A stretch of 64,000 bases of DNA from Nocardioides turkmenicus (GTDB lineage Bacteria; Actinomycetota; Actinomycetes; Propionibacteriales; Nocardioidaceae), in assembly GCF_011045035.1 (NCBI RefSeq), contig NZ_JAALAA010000003.1, positions 1-64,000 on the forward strand, in the 5' to 3' direction. Of this stretch, positions 1-8,864 are shown piece by piece; the first letter of the stretch is position 1, and each line of letters opens with the position of its first letter. Made by a program: the position numbers and the translations under genes. The notes under the pieces are model-generated. The model had not been told where the DNA came from and ran no database searches. It saw only the letters and a list, made by a program, of their open reading frames with translations.

Positions 1-27
1 GCCGCCGCCCCGATACAGGCGAAATCT

Positions 28-118
28 TTTCTCGATCGGGTGCCGGGTCAAGGATGGCCGAAGGCCACCGCGAAGCGGCGCCCGAAGGGCGTCCTTGACG
101 CGGCGGCTGATCGAGAAA
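28..118. repeat. 91-bp nested palindromic element
   Basis: TTTCTCGATC at 28-37 pairs perfectly with GATCGAGAAA at 109-118. Inside it GTCAAGGA at 47-54 pairs with TCCTTGAC at 92-99. The nested stems make a REP-like hairpin downstream of lepA. The length is close to that of the palindromic insertion found in cobN, but the sequence differs. It could also serve as a terminator, though no T-run follows. The stretch 1-272 holds no gene I can support, only this and two further palindromic repeats. Confidence 0.6.
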
Positions 119-175
119 CACTCAAAGAACGGGTCGGCGGCGAACCCTGAAACGAAAACACAGTCGCCAAACCGA

Positions 176-200
176 GGTGGTCTCGACAAGCTCGACCACC
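176..200. repeat. short palindromic repeat
   Basis: GGTGGTC at 176-182 pairs with GACCACC at 194-200 around a TCGA-rich centre. It is a REP-like hairpin standing 14 bases before the partial copy of the cobN-type element. Confidence 0.5.
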
Positions 201-214
201 GAAAGGCGAAACCC

Positions 215-264
215 TGTTGGTCTCGACACGCCTCCGCCCAGCGGCTCCGGCGGCTCGACCAGCG
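215..264. repeat. partial copy of the cobN palindromic element
   Basis: These 50 bases match 60949-60998, the left part of the element inside cobN, with a single mismatch (C at 239, T at 60973). The right arm is missing, so this copy is truncated. It ends eight bases before the lepA stop codon. Two copies this similar, 60 kb apart, show that the sequence is a dispersed repeat. Confidence 0.85.
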
Positions 265-272
265 GGGAAGCG

Positions 273-2141
273 TTACTTCTTGTCGTTCGACGGCTGAGTG
301 GTCGAGAGCGCAGCGACGAAGGCCTCCTGAGGAACCTCGACGCGACCGACCATCTTCATCCGCTTCTTGCCTTCCTTCTGCTTCTCGAGCAGCTTGCGCT
401 TACGCGAGATGTCACCGCCGTAGCACTTGGCGAGGACGTCCTTGCGGATGGCGCGGATGTTCTCGCGGGCGATGACGCGGGCACCGATGGCGGCCTGGAT
501 GGGCACCTCGAACTGCTGCCGAGGGATGAGCTCCTTGAGCTTGCCGGCCATCATCACGCCGTACCCGTATGCCGCGTCGCGGTGGACGATGGCGGAGAAG
601 GCGTCGACGGGCTCGCCCTGCAGCAGGATGTCGACCTTGACCAGGTCGGCGGCCTGGTCGCCGGAGAACTCGTAGTTGAGCGAGGCGTAGCCCTTGGTCT
701 TCGACTTGAGCTGGTCGAAGAAGTCGAAGGCGATCTCGCCCATCGGCAGGGTGTAGCGCATCTCGACACGGTCCTCGGAGAGGTAGTCCATGCCCTGCAG
801 GGTGCCGCGCTTGTTCTGGCACAGCTCCATGATGGTGCCGATGTAGTCCGACGGCGCCAGGATGGTGGCGTTGACGACGGGCTCGCGGACCTCGTTGATC
901 TTGCCCTCGGGGAACTCCGAGGGGTTGGTCACGATGTGCTCGGTGCCGTCCTCCATGATCACGTCGTAGACCACGTTGGGCGCGGTCGAGATCAGGTCGA
1001 GGTTGAACTCGCGCTCGAGCCGGTCGCGGGTGATCTCCATGTGGAGCAGGCCGAGGAAGCCGCAGCGGAAGCCGAAGCCGAGCGCGCCGGAGGTCTCCGG
1101 CTCGTACGTCAGCGCAGCATCGTTGAGCTGGAGCTTGTCGAGCGCCTCGCGCAAGTCGGGATACTGGTCGCCGTCGATCGGGTAGAGCCCAGCGAAGACC
1201 ATCGGGTTGGGGTGGGAGTAGCCACCGAGCATCTCCTCGGCGGGCCGCCCGTTGTTGGTGACGGTGTCACCGACGCGCGACTGGCGCACGTCCTTCACGC
1301 CGGTGATCAGGTAGCCGGTCTCGCCGACGCCGATGTGATCGGCCTTCACCGGCTCCGGCGAGATCACGCCGAGCTCGAGCATCTCGTGGACGGCGCCGGT
1401 CGACATCATCTTGATCTTGTCGCGGTGTTTCAGGGAGCCGTCGAAGACCCGGACGTACGTCACGACACCGCGGTAGGTGTCGTAGACCGAGTCGAAGATC
1501 AGGGCGCGCGCGGGCGCGTCCGGGTCACCCACCGGGGGCGGGGTCTGCGCCACGATCTCGTTGAGGAGTGCCTCGACGCCGAGCCCGGTCTTGGCCGAGA
1601 CCTGGAGCACGTCCTCCGGCTCGCAGCCGACGAGGTTGGCCAGCTCCAGGGCGTACTTCTCGGGGTTGGCCGAGGGCAGGTCGATCTTGTTGAGCACGGG
1701 GATGATGTGCAGGTCGGCGCCCATGGCGAGGTAGAGGTTGGCCAGGGTCTGCGCCTCGATGCCCTGCGCCGCGTCGACGAGCAGGATCGCCGCCTCGCAC
1801 GCCTGCAGCGAGCGGGAGACCTCGTAGGTGAAGTCGACGTGGCCGGGGGTGTCGATCATGTTCAGCACGAACGTCTGACCCTCGTCGTCCCCGGAGGTGA
1901 CCGTCCACGGCATCCGCACGGCCTGGGACTTGATCGTGATCCCGCGCTCGCGCTCGATGTCCATGCGGTCGAGGTACTGCGCCCGCGCCTCGCGCTCGCC
2001 GACCACCCCGGTCAGCTGCAGCATCCGGTCGGCCAGCGTCGACTTGCCGTGGTCGATGTGCGCGATGATGCAGAAGTTGCGGATGATGGCCGGGGGCGTG
2101 GAGCCGGGCTTCGGGGCAGCACTCATGATGCCTGCCATCAT
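273..2141 (-). CDS. lepA: Elongation factor 4 (LepA), ribosomal back-translocase GTPase
   Basis: This is a translational GTPase that acts on the ribosome in the cytoplasm; the family catalyses back-translocation and assists 30S biogenesis. At 622 aa it is the usual length. The P-loop AHIDHGKST is near residue 27, the G3 motif DTPGHVDF near 93 and the G4 motif NKIDLP near 150; the LepA-specific C-terminal region ends in a lysine-rich tail. An alternative start at 2126 (MSAAPKPG) would give 617 aa and also has a purine-rich stretch before it. The gene lies 7 bases after the lipoprotein gene, so the two are probably cotranscribed. Family assignment is secure. Confidence 0.97.
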   Translation of the reverse strand: MMAGIMSAAPKPGSTPPAIIRNFCIIAHIDHGKSTLADRMLQLTGVVGEREARAQYLDRMDIERERGITIKSQAVRMPWTVTSGDDEGQTFVLNMIDTPGHVDFTYEVSRSLQACEAAILLVDAAQGIEAQTLANLYLAMGADLHIIPVLNKIDLPSANPEKYALELANLVGCEPEDVLQVSAKTGLGVEALLNEIVAQTPPPVGDPDAPARALIFDSVYDTYRGVVTYVRVFDGSLKHRDKIKMMSTGAVHEMLELGVISPEPVKADHIGVGETGYLITGVKDVRQSRVGDTVTNNGRPAEEMLGGYSHPNPMVFAGLYPIDGDQYPDLREALDKLQLNDAALTYEPETSGALGFGFRCGFLGLLHMEITRDRLEREFNLDLISTAPNVVYDVIMEDGTEHIVTNPSEFPEGKINEVREPVVNATILAPSDYIGTIMELCQNKRGTLQGMDYLSEDRVEMRYTLPMGEIAFDFFDQLKSKTKGYASLNYEFSGDQAADLVKVDILLQGEPVDAFSAIVHRDAAYGYGVMMAGKLKELIPRQQFEVPIQAAIGARVIARENIRAIRKDVLAKCYGGDISRKRKLLEKQKEGKKRMKMVGRVEVPQEAFVAALSTTQPSNDKK

Positions 2142-2148
2142 CCCACGC

Positions 2149-3084
2149 TCAGTACTGATGGAACCAAAGCGGCAGCTGCACCGACTCGCCCGGGCAGGTC
2201 ACGTTGCGGTCGCGGCCGTCCTCGAGCCACTGCACGATGACCGCGGCACCGCCCTGGAACATCCACTCACCACCGCAGCGCTCCAGGGCCGCGGCCCGCG
2301 ATGTCTCCCCCGCCGGGCGCCACTCGGGCAGCTGCAGCTGCAGGTCGCCGACGATCGGCGTCCACAGCCCCTCGATCGAGTAGACCCCGACCCGCTTCCC
2401 GGCGTCCTGGTAGCCGGCCAGGGCGCCCTTGACGACCGCCTGGTTGGCCGCTATGTCGCCGGACCACTCCCACACCGCGACCGGCTCGACGTCGAGCCAG
2501 ACCGAGGGCGACTCCAGCCCGGCACGTTCCATCTGCTCGAGGTTCCACCGGGCCTGCTGGTAGCCGACGTTGGTGAGCCGGCCGATCTTGGTGTCCGGGT
2601 CGCCGGGGCCCTGCTCGCCGTGCTCGCGGAGATGGGCCGCGGTGGGATAGGAGACGACCGCGTAGGCCGAGGTCATCAGCTTCTTCGTCTTGGCCCACTC
2701 GGCCTGCGCGGCCAGGCAGGGGTTGGGGGTGAATGCCGGGCCGTTGGTGAGCCCGATGACGACGTACTCCGCCGAGTCGAGCGGCATCGGCATCCCGAGC
2801 GTCCGGCGCTCCTTGATGCCCATCCCCTCGGGACACTGCGGCCAGCTGACGTCGCCGCCCTCGACGATCCCGCGGTCCTCGGCGGGCGGGACGGTCGGGA
2901 TCTCGAGCGACTGCGGCGCACGTGGCGCCGGGCCGGCCGGCGTCTCGGCCTCGGTCCCGGGCTGCGCGGGCACCGACGGCGAAGCCGACTCCGCGTCGGC
3001 CCTCGGCTCGGCGGCGCAGCCGAACAACGCCGGCGCCGCCAGGAGCAGCAGCGCGGCGGCGTACGTCTTCTTTCGTGCCGACAT
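2149..3084 (-). CDS. Secreted lipoprotein with glycoside-hydrolase-like (GH25-like) domain
   Basis: The N-terminus has a basic start, a hydrophobic stretch and a lipobox (LFGC) near residue 23, so it is predicted to be a lipoprotein on the outer face of the membrane. A Pro/Ala-rich linker follows to about residue 70. The body begins with DVSWPQC and carries WLDVEP near residue 195, a pattern seen in GH25/DUF1906-type TIM-barrel proteins. The substrate is unknown. ATG at 3084 is preferred to the GTG one codon upstream. It ends 7 bases before lepA on the same strand. I recognise the architecture rather than a named protein. Confidence 0.75.
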   Translation of the reverse strand: MSARKKTYAAALLLLAAPALFGCAAEPRADAESASPSVPAQPGTEAETPAGPAPRAPQSLEIPTVPPAEDRGIVEGGDVSWPQCPEGMGIKERRTLGMPMPLDSAEYVVIGLTNGPAFTPNPCLAAQAEWAKTKKLMTSAYAVVSYPTAAHLREHGEQGPGDPDTKIGRLTNVGYQQARWNLEQMERAGLESPSVWLDVEPVAVWEWSGDIAANQAVVKGALAGYQDAGKRVGVYSIEGLWTPIVGDLQLQLPEWRPAGETSRAAALERCGGEWMFQGGAAVIVQWLEDGRDRNVTCPGESVQLPLWFHQY

Positions 3085-3117
3085 CACCGCCGATACTGCC
3101 AGCCGTGTCCCAGCAGG

Positions 3118-3486
3118 TCACACCTGCGCGAAGTCGTCCCCCATCACGGGACGGATCTCGATGGGCTCGCCGAGGACCGCGACGATCCGCGACACGATGT
3201 CGATGGCACGCTCCTGGCTAGCCACGTCGATGACCGCGAAGCTGGCCAGGACCTCCTTCAGCTCGGCGAACGGCCCGTCGGTGGCGACCGGGCCGCTCTC
3301 GCCGGGCCGGACCGTGACCGAGACCGCCGGGTGCCCCAGGCCCTCGGTGCTGACCAGCTCGCCGTTGGCGACCAGCTCCTCCTCGAACCTCTGGTATTCC
3401 GCGAAGGCTGCCAGCGCCTCCTCGGAGGCCATGTCCGAGGCGTCCCAGGCGTCGGCAGGGGTGTATCCGAGCAGCAGGTATTTCAT
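3118..3486 (-). CDS. YCII-related DGPF-domain protein
   Basis: A 122-aa single-domain protein. It starts MKYLLLGYTP, the typical opening of the family, and carries the signature DGPF inside VATDGPFAELKE near residue 66. The start at 3486 is chosen because the domain begins there; an in-frame ATG at 3513 would overlap the sigma gene. DGPF proteins are known companions of ECF42 sigma factors, and the gene is divergent from exactly such a factor with only 25 bases between start codons. No Shine-Dalgarno is visible. A -10-like TAGTTT ends 7 bases before the ATG, so a leaderless transcript is likely. The biochemical role of DGPF proteins is not established. Confidence 0.88.
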   Translation of the reverse strand: MKYLLLGYTPADAWDASDMASEEALAAFAEYQRFEEELVANGELVSTEGLGHPAVSVTVRPGESGPVATDGPFAELKEVLASFAVIDVASQERAIDIVSRIVAVLGEPIEIRPVMGDDFAQV

Positions 3487-3493
3487 GCCGTCG

Positions 3494-3503
3494 AAACTAG
3501 TCT
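3494..3503. promoter_or_regulatory. Overlapping divergent -10 elements
   Basis: The decamer AAACTAGTCT holds TAGTTT on the minus strand (3499-3494), 7 bases before the DGPF start, and TAGTCT on the plus strand (3498-3503), 8 bases before the sigma-factor start. The two share the palindrome ACTAGT. Spacing fits leaderless transcription in both directions. This is inferred from spacing only; -35 elements are not convincing. Confidence 0.4.
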
Positions 3504-3511
3504 CTGTGGAC

Positions 3512-4756
3512 ATGACCGGGCCAACGGATCTCGAGGATCTCCTTCGTACGGAGGCACCGTACGTCCTCGGCGCCCTGGTCCGCCGTTTCGGACGGTTCGA
3601 GGCAGCCGAGGACGCGGTCCAGGAGGCGCTGCTGGACGCCAGCGTCCAGTGGGCGCGCGACGGCATCCCGGCGAACCCGCGCTCCTGGCTGACGCGGATC
3701 GGCTACCGGCGGATGGTGGATCTGCTCCGCGCCGAGCAGGCGGCCCACCGTCGCGAGCTCCAGGTCGGGATCGCCGAGGCGGTCACCCCAGCCGGACGTG
3801 CCGCGGCGACCGACGACAGCCTCACCCTGTTGCTGCTGTGCTGTCATCCGGCGCTGTCGCGGACCTCCCAGGTGGCGCTCACGCTGCGCGCCGTCGGCGG
3901 GCTGACGACGACCGAGATCGCCCATGCGTACGGAGTGCCGGAGGCCACCATGGGCACCCGGATCAGCCGGGCGAAGCAGAGCCTGCGCAAGGCCGGCGTC
4001 CGGTTCACGCCGCCCGGCGAGGCGGAGCGTACGGAGCGGATCGCCGCGGTGCTCGATGTGCTCTACCTCGTCTTCAACGAGGGCTACACCGCCACCGCCG
4101 GTGCCGCGCTGGGCCGGGTCGACCTGGCACGCGAGGCGATCCGGCTGACCCGGATGCTCCGCCGGATCGCTCCCGGCGAGCCGGAGGTCGCCGGGCTGCT
4201 GGCGCTGATGCTGCTCACCGAGGCTCGCCGGCCCGCTCGCACCGATCCCGACCTCGGCCTGGTGCCGCTGGCCGAGCAGGACCGGACGCAGTGGGACCGG
4301 GCTCTGCTCGACGAGGGCCTGGCGCTGCTCGAGGAGGTGTGGGGCACCGGCGACCCCGGGCACTTCCGGCTCCAGGCGGCGATCGCGGCCGTGCACGCCC
4401 ACGCGGAGTCTGCGGCGGAGACCGACTGGCGCGAGATCCTCGGCCTCTACCTGCTGCTGGAACGTACGCTGCCCACCGCTCCGGTCCGCCTGGGCCGCGT
4501 GGTCGCGGCGGCCCACGCGTTCGGCCCGATGGTCGGCCTGCGGCTGCTCGATGAGCTCGACGCCGAGCACGGCCTCGCCGGCGACCCGTTGACCGCGCAG
4601 CGGTTCCTGGCGGTGCGGGCACACCTGCTGGACCAGCGGCGCGACCCGTCCGCAGCCGCCCAGTTCCGGGCGGCTGCGGAGCTGACCGCCAACGAGGCCG
4701 AACGCGGCTACCTGTTGCGGCGCGCGGATCAGGCCCGGGTCATCGTCGACTCGTAG
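3512..4756 (+). CDS. ECF42-type RNA polymerase sigma factor with long C-terminal extension
   Basis: A 414-aa extracytoplasmic-function sigma factor. Sigma region 2 (ALVRRFGRFEAAEDAVQEAL, residues about 21-40) is followed by region 4 (LTTTEIAHAYGVPEATMGTR, residues about 131-150). A TPR-like C-terminal extension of about 240 residues replaces an anti-sigma partner; this layout is characteristic of group ECF42 (DUF6596). The DGPF gene beside it supports the assignment. Its 3' end overlaps the convergent small gene by 28 bases. The signal sensed is unknown. Confidence 0.9.
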   Translation: MTGPTDLEDLLRTEAPYVLGALVRRFGRFEAAEDAVQEALLDASVQWARDGIPANPRSWLTRIGYRRMVDLLRAEQAAHRRELQVGIAEAVTPAGRAAATDDSLTLLLLCCHPALSRTSQVALTLRAVGGLTTTEIAHAYGVPEATMGTRISRAKQSLRKAGVRFTPPGEAERTERIAAVLDVLYLVFNEGYTATAGAALGRVDLAREAIRLTRMLRRIAPGEPEVAGLLALMLLTEARRPARTDPDLGLVPLAEQDRTQWDRALLDEGLALLEEVWGTGDPGHFRLQAAIAAVHAHAESAAETDWREILGLYLLLERTLPTAPVRLGRVVAAAHAFGPMVGLRLLDELDAEHGLAGDPLTAQRFLAVRAHLLDQRRDPSAAAQFRAAAELTANEAERGYLLRRADQARVIVDS

Positions 4757-5172
4757 CCGCCCTGGCCGGCGTAGTCCCACTCGCCGGTCATGACGTCCCC
4801 GGTCTCGTCGAAGGTGCCCACGAACTTCACCGGCGACCTCTTCTCCCCTCCCCAGATGGTGAGCGTGTCGCCGTCGAGCTCGTAGACGTAGTCGAGGGTG
4901 GCGCCGGTGTTGTCGTAGTAGCGCGAGTGCACGTCGGCGCTCGCCTCCTCGCCGAAGGGGCGCAGGTTGCCGATCACCTCGATCCCGGTCGTGACCTGGC
5001 CGAACTGCTCCAGACGAACATCCTGGCGCAGGAAGTAGCCGCCTTCCATCCAGCGGTAGGTCACCTCACCCTCCGCTCCGCCGGTCACCTTCCAGGTGCC
5101 GATCAGCCGGTCCAGGGCGCGGACACCCTGACTCGGGGCGGGCGCTGCGGGCATGGCGTACTCGTCGTTCAT
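4729..5172 (-). CDS. DUF1579/lipocalin-like small protein
   Basis: A 147-aa soluble protein without a signal peptide. The pattern LDRLIGTWKVTGGAEGEV near residue 19, followed by beta strands rich in Trp, Tyr and acidic residues, resembles DUF1579 or lipocalin-like beta-barrel proteins. ATG at 5172 is preceded by GAGGAG with good spacing, which fixes the start. The end overlaps the convergent ECF42 gene by 28 bases. Function is unknown. Its position suggests, but does not show, a link to the sigma factor. Confidence 0.75.
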   Translation of the reverse strand: MNDEYAMPAAPAPSQGVRALDRLIGTWKVTGGAEGEVTYRWMEGGYFLRQDVRLEQFGQVTTGIEVIGNLRPFGEEASADVHSRYYDNTGATLDYVYELDGDTLTIWGGEKRSPVKFVGTFDETGDVMTGEWDYAGQGGYESTMTRA

Positions 5173-5358
5173 GATGTCGCTCCTCAGGTGCAGCCGGCGT
5201 CTCCGGCCTTCACCCCTCTCTCGGAGCCCGTCCGGAGATCTCGACATCCCCGGCGAAGAAATGTTTCTTCGCCGCGACCGGCACCCTCGGCGTACGTGTT
5301 CACCGACACGACCCGCGGAACTCACCGGTAGTTCTGCGGGAATCGGCAGGTTTGGCCC

Positions 5359-6936
5359 ATGACCTCCCTCAACCGCCGCTCCGTCCTCGGCCTCGGTGCC
5401 GCCGCCGGTGCCGGACTCGTCATCCCCACGACCGCTGCCGCCCACGCCGCCCGCGCTGTCCCCACCTCTGCCCCCGCCTTCGTCCGCGGCAACCGCCCGA
5501 CCCTCACCCACGGCGTCCAGTCGGGCGACGTCGGCGCCCGGGGCGGGGTGCTCTGGAGCCGCGCGGACAAGACCTCCCGCCTGGTGGCCGAGATCTCCAC
5601 CGACGAGTCGTTCCGCCGGGCACGGCCGGTCAGCGGTCCGGTGGTGACCGCGAAGAGCGACTTCACCGGCGAGCTGAAGGTCGACGGCCTCGAGGCCGGG
5701 CGCGACTACTTCTACCGCGTCCGCGCCGTCGACCCCGACGACCCGCGACGCGGCAGCGCCTGGGAGCTGGGCCGTCTCCGCACGTCGCCGAGCAAGTCCC
5801 AGGACATCCGGTTCCTGTGGTCCGGCGACATCGCCGGCCAGGGCTGGGGCGCCAACCCCGACTTCGGCGGCTTCCGGATCGCGCCCGCGATGGCGGCACG
5901 CGAGGCCGACTTCTTCCTGAGCTCGGGCGACAACGTCTACGCCGACGGCCCGCTCACCTCGACCGTGACCCTCCCCGACGGGCGGGTCTGGAACAACATC
6001 GTCACCGAGGAGAAGCACAAGGTCGCCGAGACGCTGGCCGAGTTCCGCGGCCAGTACGCCTACAACCTGCTCGCCGACAACTGGCGCGCCTTCCTCGCCC
6101 AGACGCCGATCGTGGCGCAGTGGGACGACCACGAGGTCACCAACAACTGGTACCCGGGCGAGATCCTCCCCGACGACGGCCGCTACACCGAGCGCCGTGT
6201 GGACGTCCTCGCGGCGCGCGCGAAGCAGGCGTTCCACGAGTACATCCCGGTCGGCGACGCCTCCCCCGACCCGGACGGCCGGATCTACCGCAAGCTCTCC
6301 TACGGCCCGCTGATGGATCTCTTCGTCCTCGACATGCGCACCCACAAGGACGCCAACACGACCAACGCGGAGACCAGCGCCGACGGTGGTGTGCTCGGCG
6401 AGCGCCAGACCCGCTGGCTCCTGCGCGAGCTGGCCGCCTCCCGCGCCACCTGGAAGGTCATCGCCGCCGACCTGCCGATCGGCCTGATCGTCCCCGACGG
6501 CCCGCTCCAGGAGGGCATCTCCCAGGGCGACGGCGGCGCCCCGCTGGGCCGCGAGCTCGACATCGCGAAGGTGCTCACCGGGCTCAAGCGCCTCGGCATC
6601 CGCAACCACGTCTGGCTGACCGCCGACGTCCACTACACGGCCGCGCACTCCTACTCGCCGGACCGTGCGGCCTACCAGGACTTCGACCCGTTCTGGGAGT
6701 TCGTCTCCGGTCCGCTCAACGCCGGCGCCTTCGGCCCCAACAAGCTGGACGCCACCTTCGGTCCGGCCGCCGAGTTCGTGGCCGCTCCCCCGGCCGCCAA
6801 CACCTCGCCCGCCGACGGGTTCCAGTTCTTCGGTGAGGTCGAGATCGACGGACGTACGCAGCAGCTCACCGTCACCCTCCGCGACATCGACGGCGGTGCT
6901 CTTTTTACGAAGACGCTGGACCCGAGTTTCCGTTAA
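5359..6936 (+). CDS. phoD: PhoD-family alkaline phosphatase/phosphodiesterase, Tat-exported
   Basis: A 525-aa extracellular metallophosphatase. The N-terminus carries a twin-arginine motif (NRRSVLGLG) and ends in an Ala-rich cleavage region (AAAHAARA). A fibronectin-like N-terminal domain (residues about 45-140) precedes the PhoD domain, which shows SSGDNVYAD near residue 191, WDDHEVTNNW near 255 and HVWLTADVHY near 415. Such enzymes release phosphate from phosphodiesters and monoesters outside the cell. A 14-bp-stem terminator follows. A second PhoD is encoded at 38.1 kb. No PHO-box was identified. Confidence 0.92.
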   Translation: MTSLNRRSVLGLGAAAGAGLVIPTTAAAHAARAVPTSAPAFVRGNRPTLTHGVQSGDVGARGGVLWSRADKTSRLVAEISTDESFRRARPVSGPVVTAKSDFTGELKVDGLEAGRDYFYRVRAVDPDDPRRGSAWELGRLRTSPSKSQDIRFLWSGDIAGQGWGANPDFGGFRIAPAMAAREADFFLSSGDNVYADGPLTSTVTLPDGRVWNNIVTEEKHKVAETLAEFRGQYAYNLLADNWRAFLAQTPIVAQWDDHEVTNNWYPGEILPDDGRYTERRVDVLAARAKQAFHEYIPVGDASPDPDGRIYRKLSYGPLMDLFVLDMRTHKDANTTNAETSADGGVLGERQTRWLLRELAASRATWKVIAADLPIGLIVPDGPLQEGISQGDGGAPLGRELDIAKVLTGLKRLGIRNHVWLTADVHYTAAHSYSPDRAAYQDFDPFWEFVSGPLNAGAFGPNKLDATFGPAAEFVAAPPAANTSPADGFQFFGEVEIDGRTQQLTVTLRDIDGGALFTKTLDPSFR

Positions 6937-6944
6937 GGTCTGCG

Positions 6945-6978
6945 GGCTAGGGCGTGTCTGTCGTGACACGCCCTAGCC
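6945..6978 (+). terminator. Strong hairpin terminator after phoD
   Basis: GGCTAGGGCGTGTC at 6945-6958 pairs perfectly with GACACGCCCTAGCC at 6965-6978 around a 6-base loop. No T-tract follows, as is common in high-GC actinobacteria. It separates phoD from the export cassette. Confidence 0.75.
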
Positions 6979-7012
6979 GTCTCCCGTTCGGGCCCAGGAG
7001 GACCAGCAGACC

Positions 7013-7315
7013 ATGAGCGAAATTCATGTCGTACCCAAGGACATGAAGGCATCCATCGGCGTCGCCACCGACGCCGAGAGCAACGTACGCAAAGCCGATT
7101 CCGCCGGTCACCTGAGCAAGGCGGGCGCGGCGGTCCCGGGGGCGGAGTCGGTCGGATACCTGTCCGAGCTCGGCACCCGCTGGACCGACGAGACCAAGTC
7201 CGCGGCCGACCGCTCCCAGAAGCTCGCCGCGGAGATGCAGAAGGCCCTCAACGAGTTCGAGGCCGCTGACCAGGCCGCCGGCCAGAACGCCGGGAAGGTC
7301 ATGGGCCCGAACTGA
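7013..7315 (+). CDS. Small ESX/WXG100-like helical partner protein
   Basis: A 100-aa protein with no signal peptide, predicted almost entirely alpha-helical, with a Trp near residue 57 (GTRWTD) and Ala/Gln-rich helices. AGGAGG lies 9-17 bases before the ATG. Its stop overlaps the next start (TGATG), so expression is coupled to the effector. The order small helical protein then WXG-headed effector recurs at 46 kb, which suggests it is the heterodimer partner or chaperone of the downstream protein for a type VII-like secretion system. No secretion-machinery gene is present in the window. Confidence 0.7.
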   Translation: MSEIHVVPKDMKASIGVATDAESNVRKADSAGHLSKAGAAVPGAESVGYLSELGTRWTDETKSAADRSQKLAAEMQKALNEFEAADQAAGQNAGKVMGPN

Positions 7316-8370
7316 TGGCGATCACGTTCGGCCAGGTCAAGACCTGGAAGGCAGCGCCTCTCGGCGATGCCGGTGACGGACTCAAGGCCGACCTCCGCCT
7401 GCTGGAGACCAGCCGCGACGAGCTCGAGGCCAACGGCGTCGCCAAGTCCTGGACCGGCGCCGCCGCCGACGCCGCCCGCGGCCACCGCGACAGCCTCGTC
7501 GCAGACCTCAGCAGCCACATCACCGGCAAGCAGCAGATGCAGAAGGCCCTCTACAGCGCCGAGACCGAGGTCGAGACGATCGAGCGTCTCGTCCAGGGCA
7601 TCCTGGACCGTGCCAAGACCCAGGAGTTCACCGTCAGCGACGACGGCACGGTCACCAGCACCGCCACCCCGCCCACCTTCAAGAGCCGGTTCGAGGCCGA
7701 GGAGTGGGGAAACAGCCGCCAGACCATCGCCCAGGAGCTCGCCGACGACGTCACCGCCGCCCTCGCCAAGGCGGCCGGCGTCGACATGATCCTCACCGAC
7801 GCCATCCCGGCCGGCACCGACAAGGACCTCGATCACACCCGCGACGAGCGCGGCATGGTCTCCCCCGAGGTGGCCGAGCGATGGGCCCAGCTCACCGACG
7901 CCGAGCGCAAGGCGATCATCGACCAGAAGATCGCAGAGCTCGCCGAGGAGTACGGCGTCGACGTCGAGGACATCGTCTGGGACGCGCAGGGCAGCACCAA
8001 CGGCTACTGGAGCGAGGACGACCACACCGTGCACCTCAATCCGGCCAACGTCGGCGATCCCGACATCCTGCACACCGTGGCCCACGAGATGCGCCATGCC
8101 CGCCAGTTCGAGGCGATCGAGGACAACAACGACTTCCAGTTCTGGTGGGAGGACGATCCCTTCGACATGCACGAAGAGGACGGCATCACCGAGGAGCAGG
8201 CCGAGGAGTGGGAGGAGAACTTCGACGACTACAAGAGCACCGACAACGGCGACTCCTACGACGAGTACTACAACCAGCCCGTCGAGGCCGACGCCCGCAA
8301 GTCCGGCCGCGAATATCTCGACAACCTGACCACCGAAGAGCTCGACCGTCTCCTGAAGGAGTCGAAATGA
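7315..8370 (+). CDS. WXG-headed putative effector with HExxH zinc-peptidase motif (copy 1)
   Basis: A 351-aa protein with two modules. Residues 1-105 form a WXG100-like helical hairpin (SWTG at 45-48). The C-terminal part carries VAHEMRHARQ with HEMRH at residues 257-261, a zincin-type HExxH motif. It continues through a very acidic Trp-rich stretch to NQPVEADAR at 320-328, whose Glu (324) is a plausible third zinc ligand. The layout matches polymorphic-toxin proteins: a constant trafficking head and a variable enzymatic tail. Whether it is a toxin, a processing peptidase or inactive is unproven. It is coupled on both sides by 1- and 4-base overlaps. Confidence 0.72.
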   Translation: MAITFGQVKTWKAAPLGDAGDGLKADLRLLETSRDELEANGVAKSWTGAAADAARGHRDSLVADLSSHITGKQQMQKALYSAETEVETIERLVQGILDRAKTQEFTVSDDGTVTSTATPPTFKSRFEAEEWGNSRQTIAQELADDVTAALAKAAGVDMILTDAIPAGTDKDLDHTRDERGMVSPEVAERWAQLTDAERKAIIDQKIAELAEEYGVDVEDIVWDAQGSTNGYWSEDDHTVHLNPANVGDPDILHTVAHEMRHARQFEAIEDNNDFQFWWEDDPFDMHEEDGITEEQAEEWEENFDDYKSTDNGDSYDEYYNQPVEADARKSGREYLDNLTTEELDRLLKESK

Positions 8371-8864
8371 CGACGTACGCCGACCTGGTCACCGCCTACC
8401 TGGACGACCCGGGCCCCGAGACCCTGGCGCCGCTGCGTCGTGCGGTCCGCAACTCCTCCAACTTCACCGTCGACCTCGACCTGGGCCCGATCGACAAGAT
8501 GCTCGCCGAGGGCGCCTACGCCGAGGCCGCGACCGCGCTGCGGGCGCTCATGCCGGGCGCGATCTTCAGCCCGTCGGCACACCTGCGCCTGGCGACCGCC
8601 CTGGAGCGCTCGGGTGAGGAGCGCTCCGCCGCCCGTGAGCGCCAGGTGGCCAGCGCTGCCCTGCGGAGCATCCGGGCGACCGGCGACGGCAGCGAGGAGC
8701 ACCCCTGGACGGTGCTGCGGATCAACGACGAGTACGACCTGCTCCGTGCCCTCGACAAGGTGCCGGGACGGCAGGATCTCGTCGAGACCGGCGGGCGGCG
8801 GATCGACCGTCACACCTGCACCGACGGCACCCTCGTCCACTTCGACGCCACCGCGCTCGTCTGA
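8367..8864 (+). CDS. DUF4919-like protein, candidate partner/immunity protein
   Basis: A 165-aa soluble protein with no signal peptide. The first 90 residues look helical and repeat-like (YAEAATALRALMPGA, HLRLATALERSG). The C-terminal part has GDGSEEHPWTVLRINDEYD and RRIDRHTCTDGT, which reminds me of DUF4919 proteins; this is from memory. The ATGA overlap with the upstream effector and TGATG overlap with the downstream one put it in the same translation unit, the usual place of an immunity or chaperone gene. Function is inferred from context only. Confidence 0.6.
   Translation: MTTYADLVTAYLDDPGPETLAPLRRAVRNSSNFTVDLDLGPIDKMLAEGAYAEAATALRALMPGAIFSPSAHLRLATALERSGEERSAARERQVASAALRSIRATGDGSEEHPWTVLRINDEYDLLRALDKVPGRQDLVETGGRRIDRHTCTDGTLVHFDATALV

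Noticed and set aside
177-2240. 687-codon open frame on the plus strand opposite lepA
   Set aside because: Antisense shadow of lepA; composition is Leu/Val/Asp/Gly-biased without any domain, while the minus strand has all LepA motifs.
4729-6969. 746-codon minus-strand frame reading through the small DUF1579-like gene
   Set aside because: Only the last 147 codons, from the ATG at 5172 with its own GAGGAG, look like a protein; the rest is the shadow of phoD.
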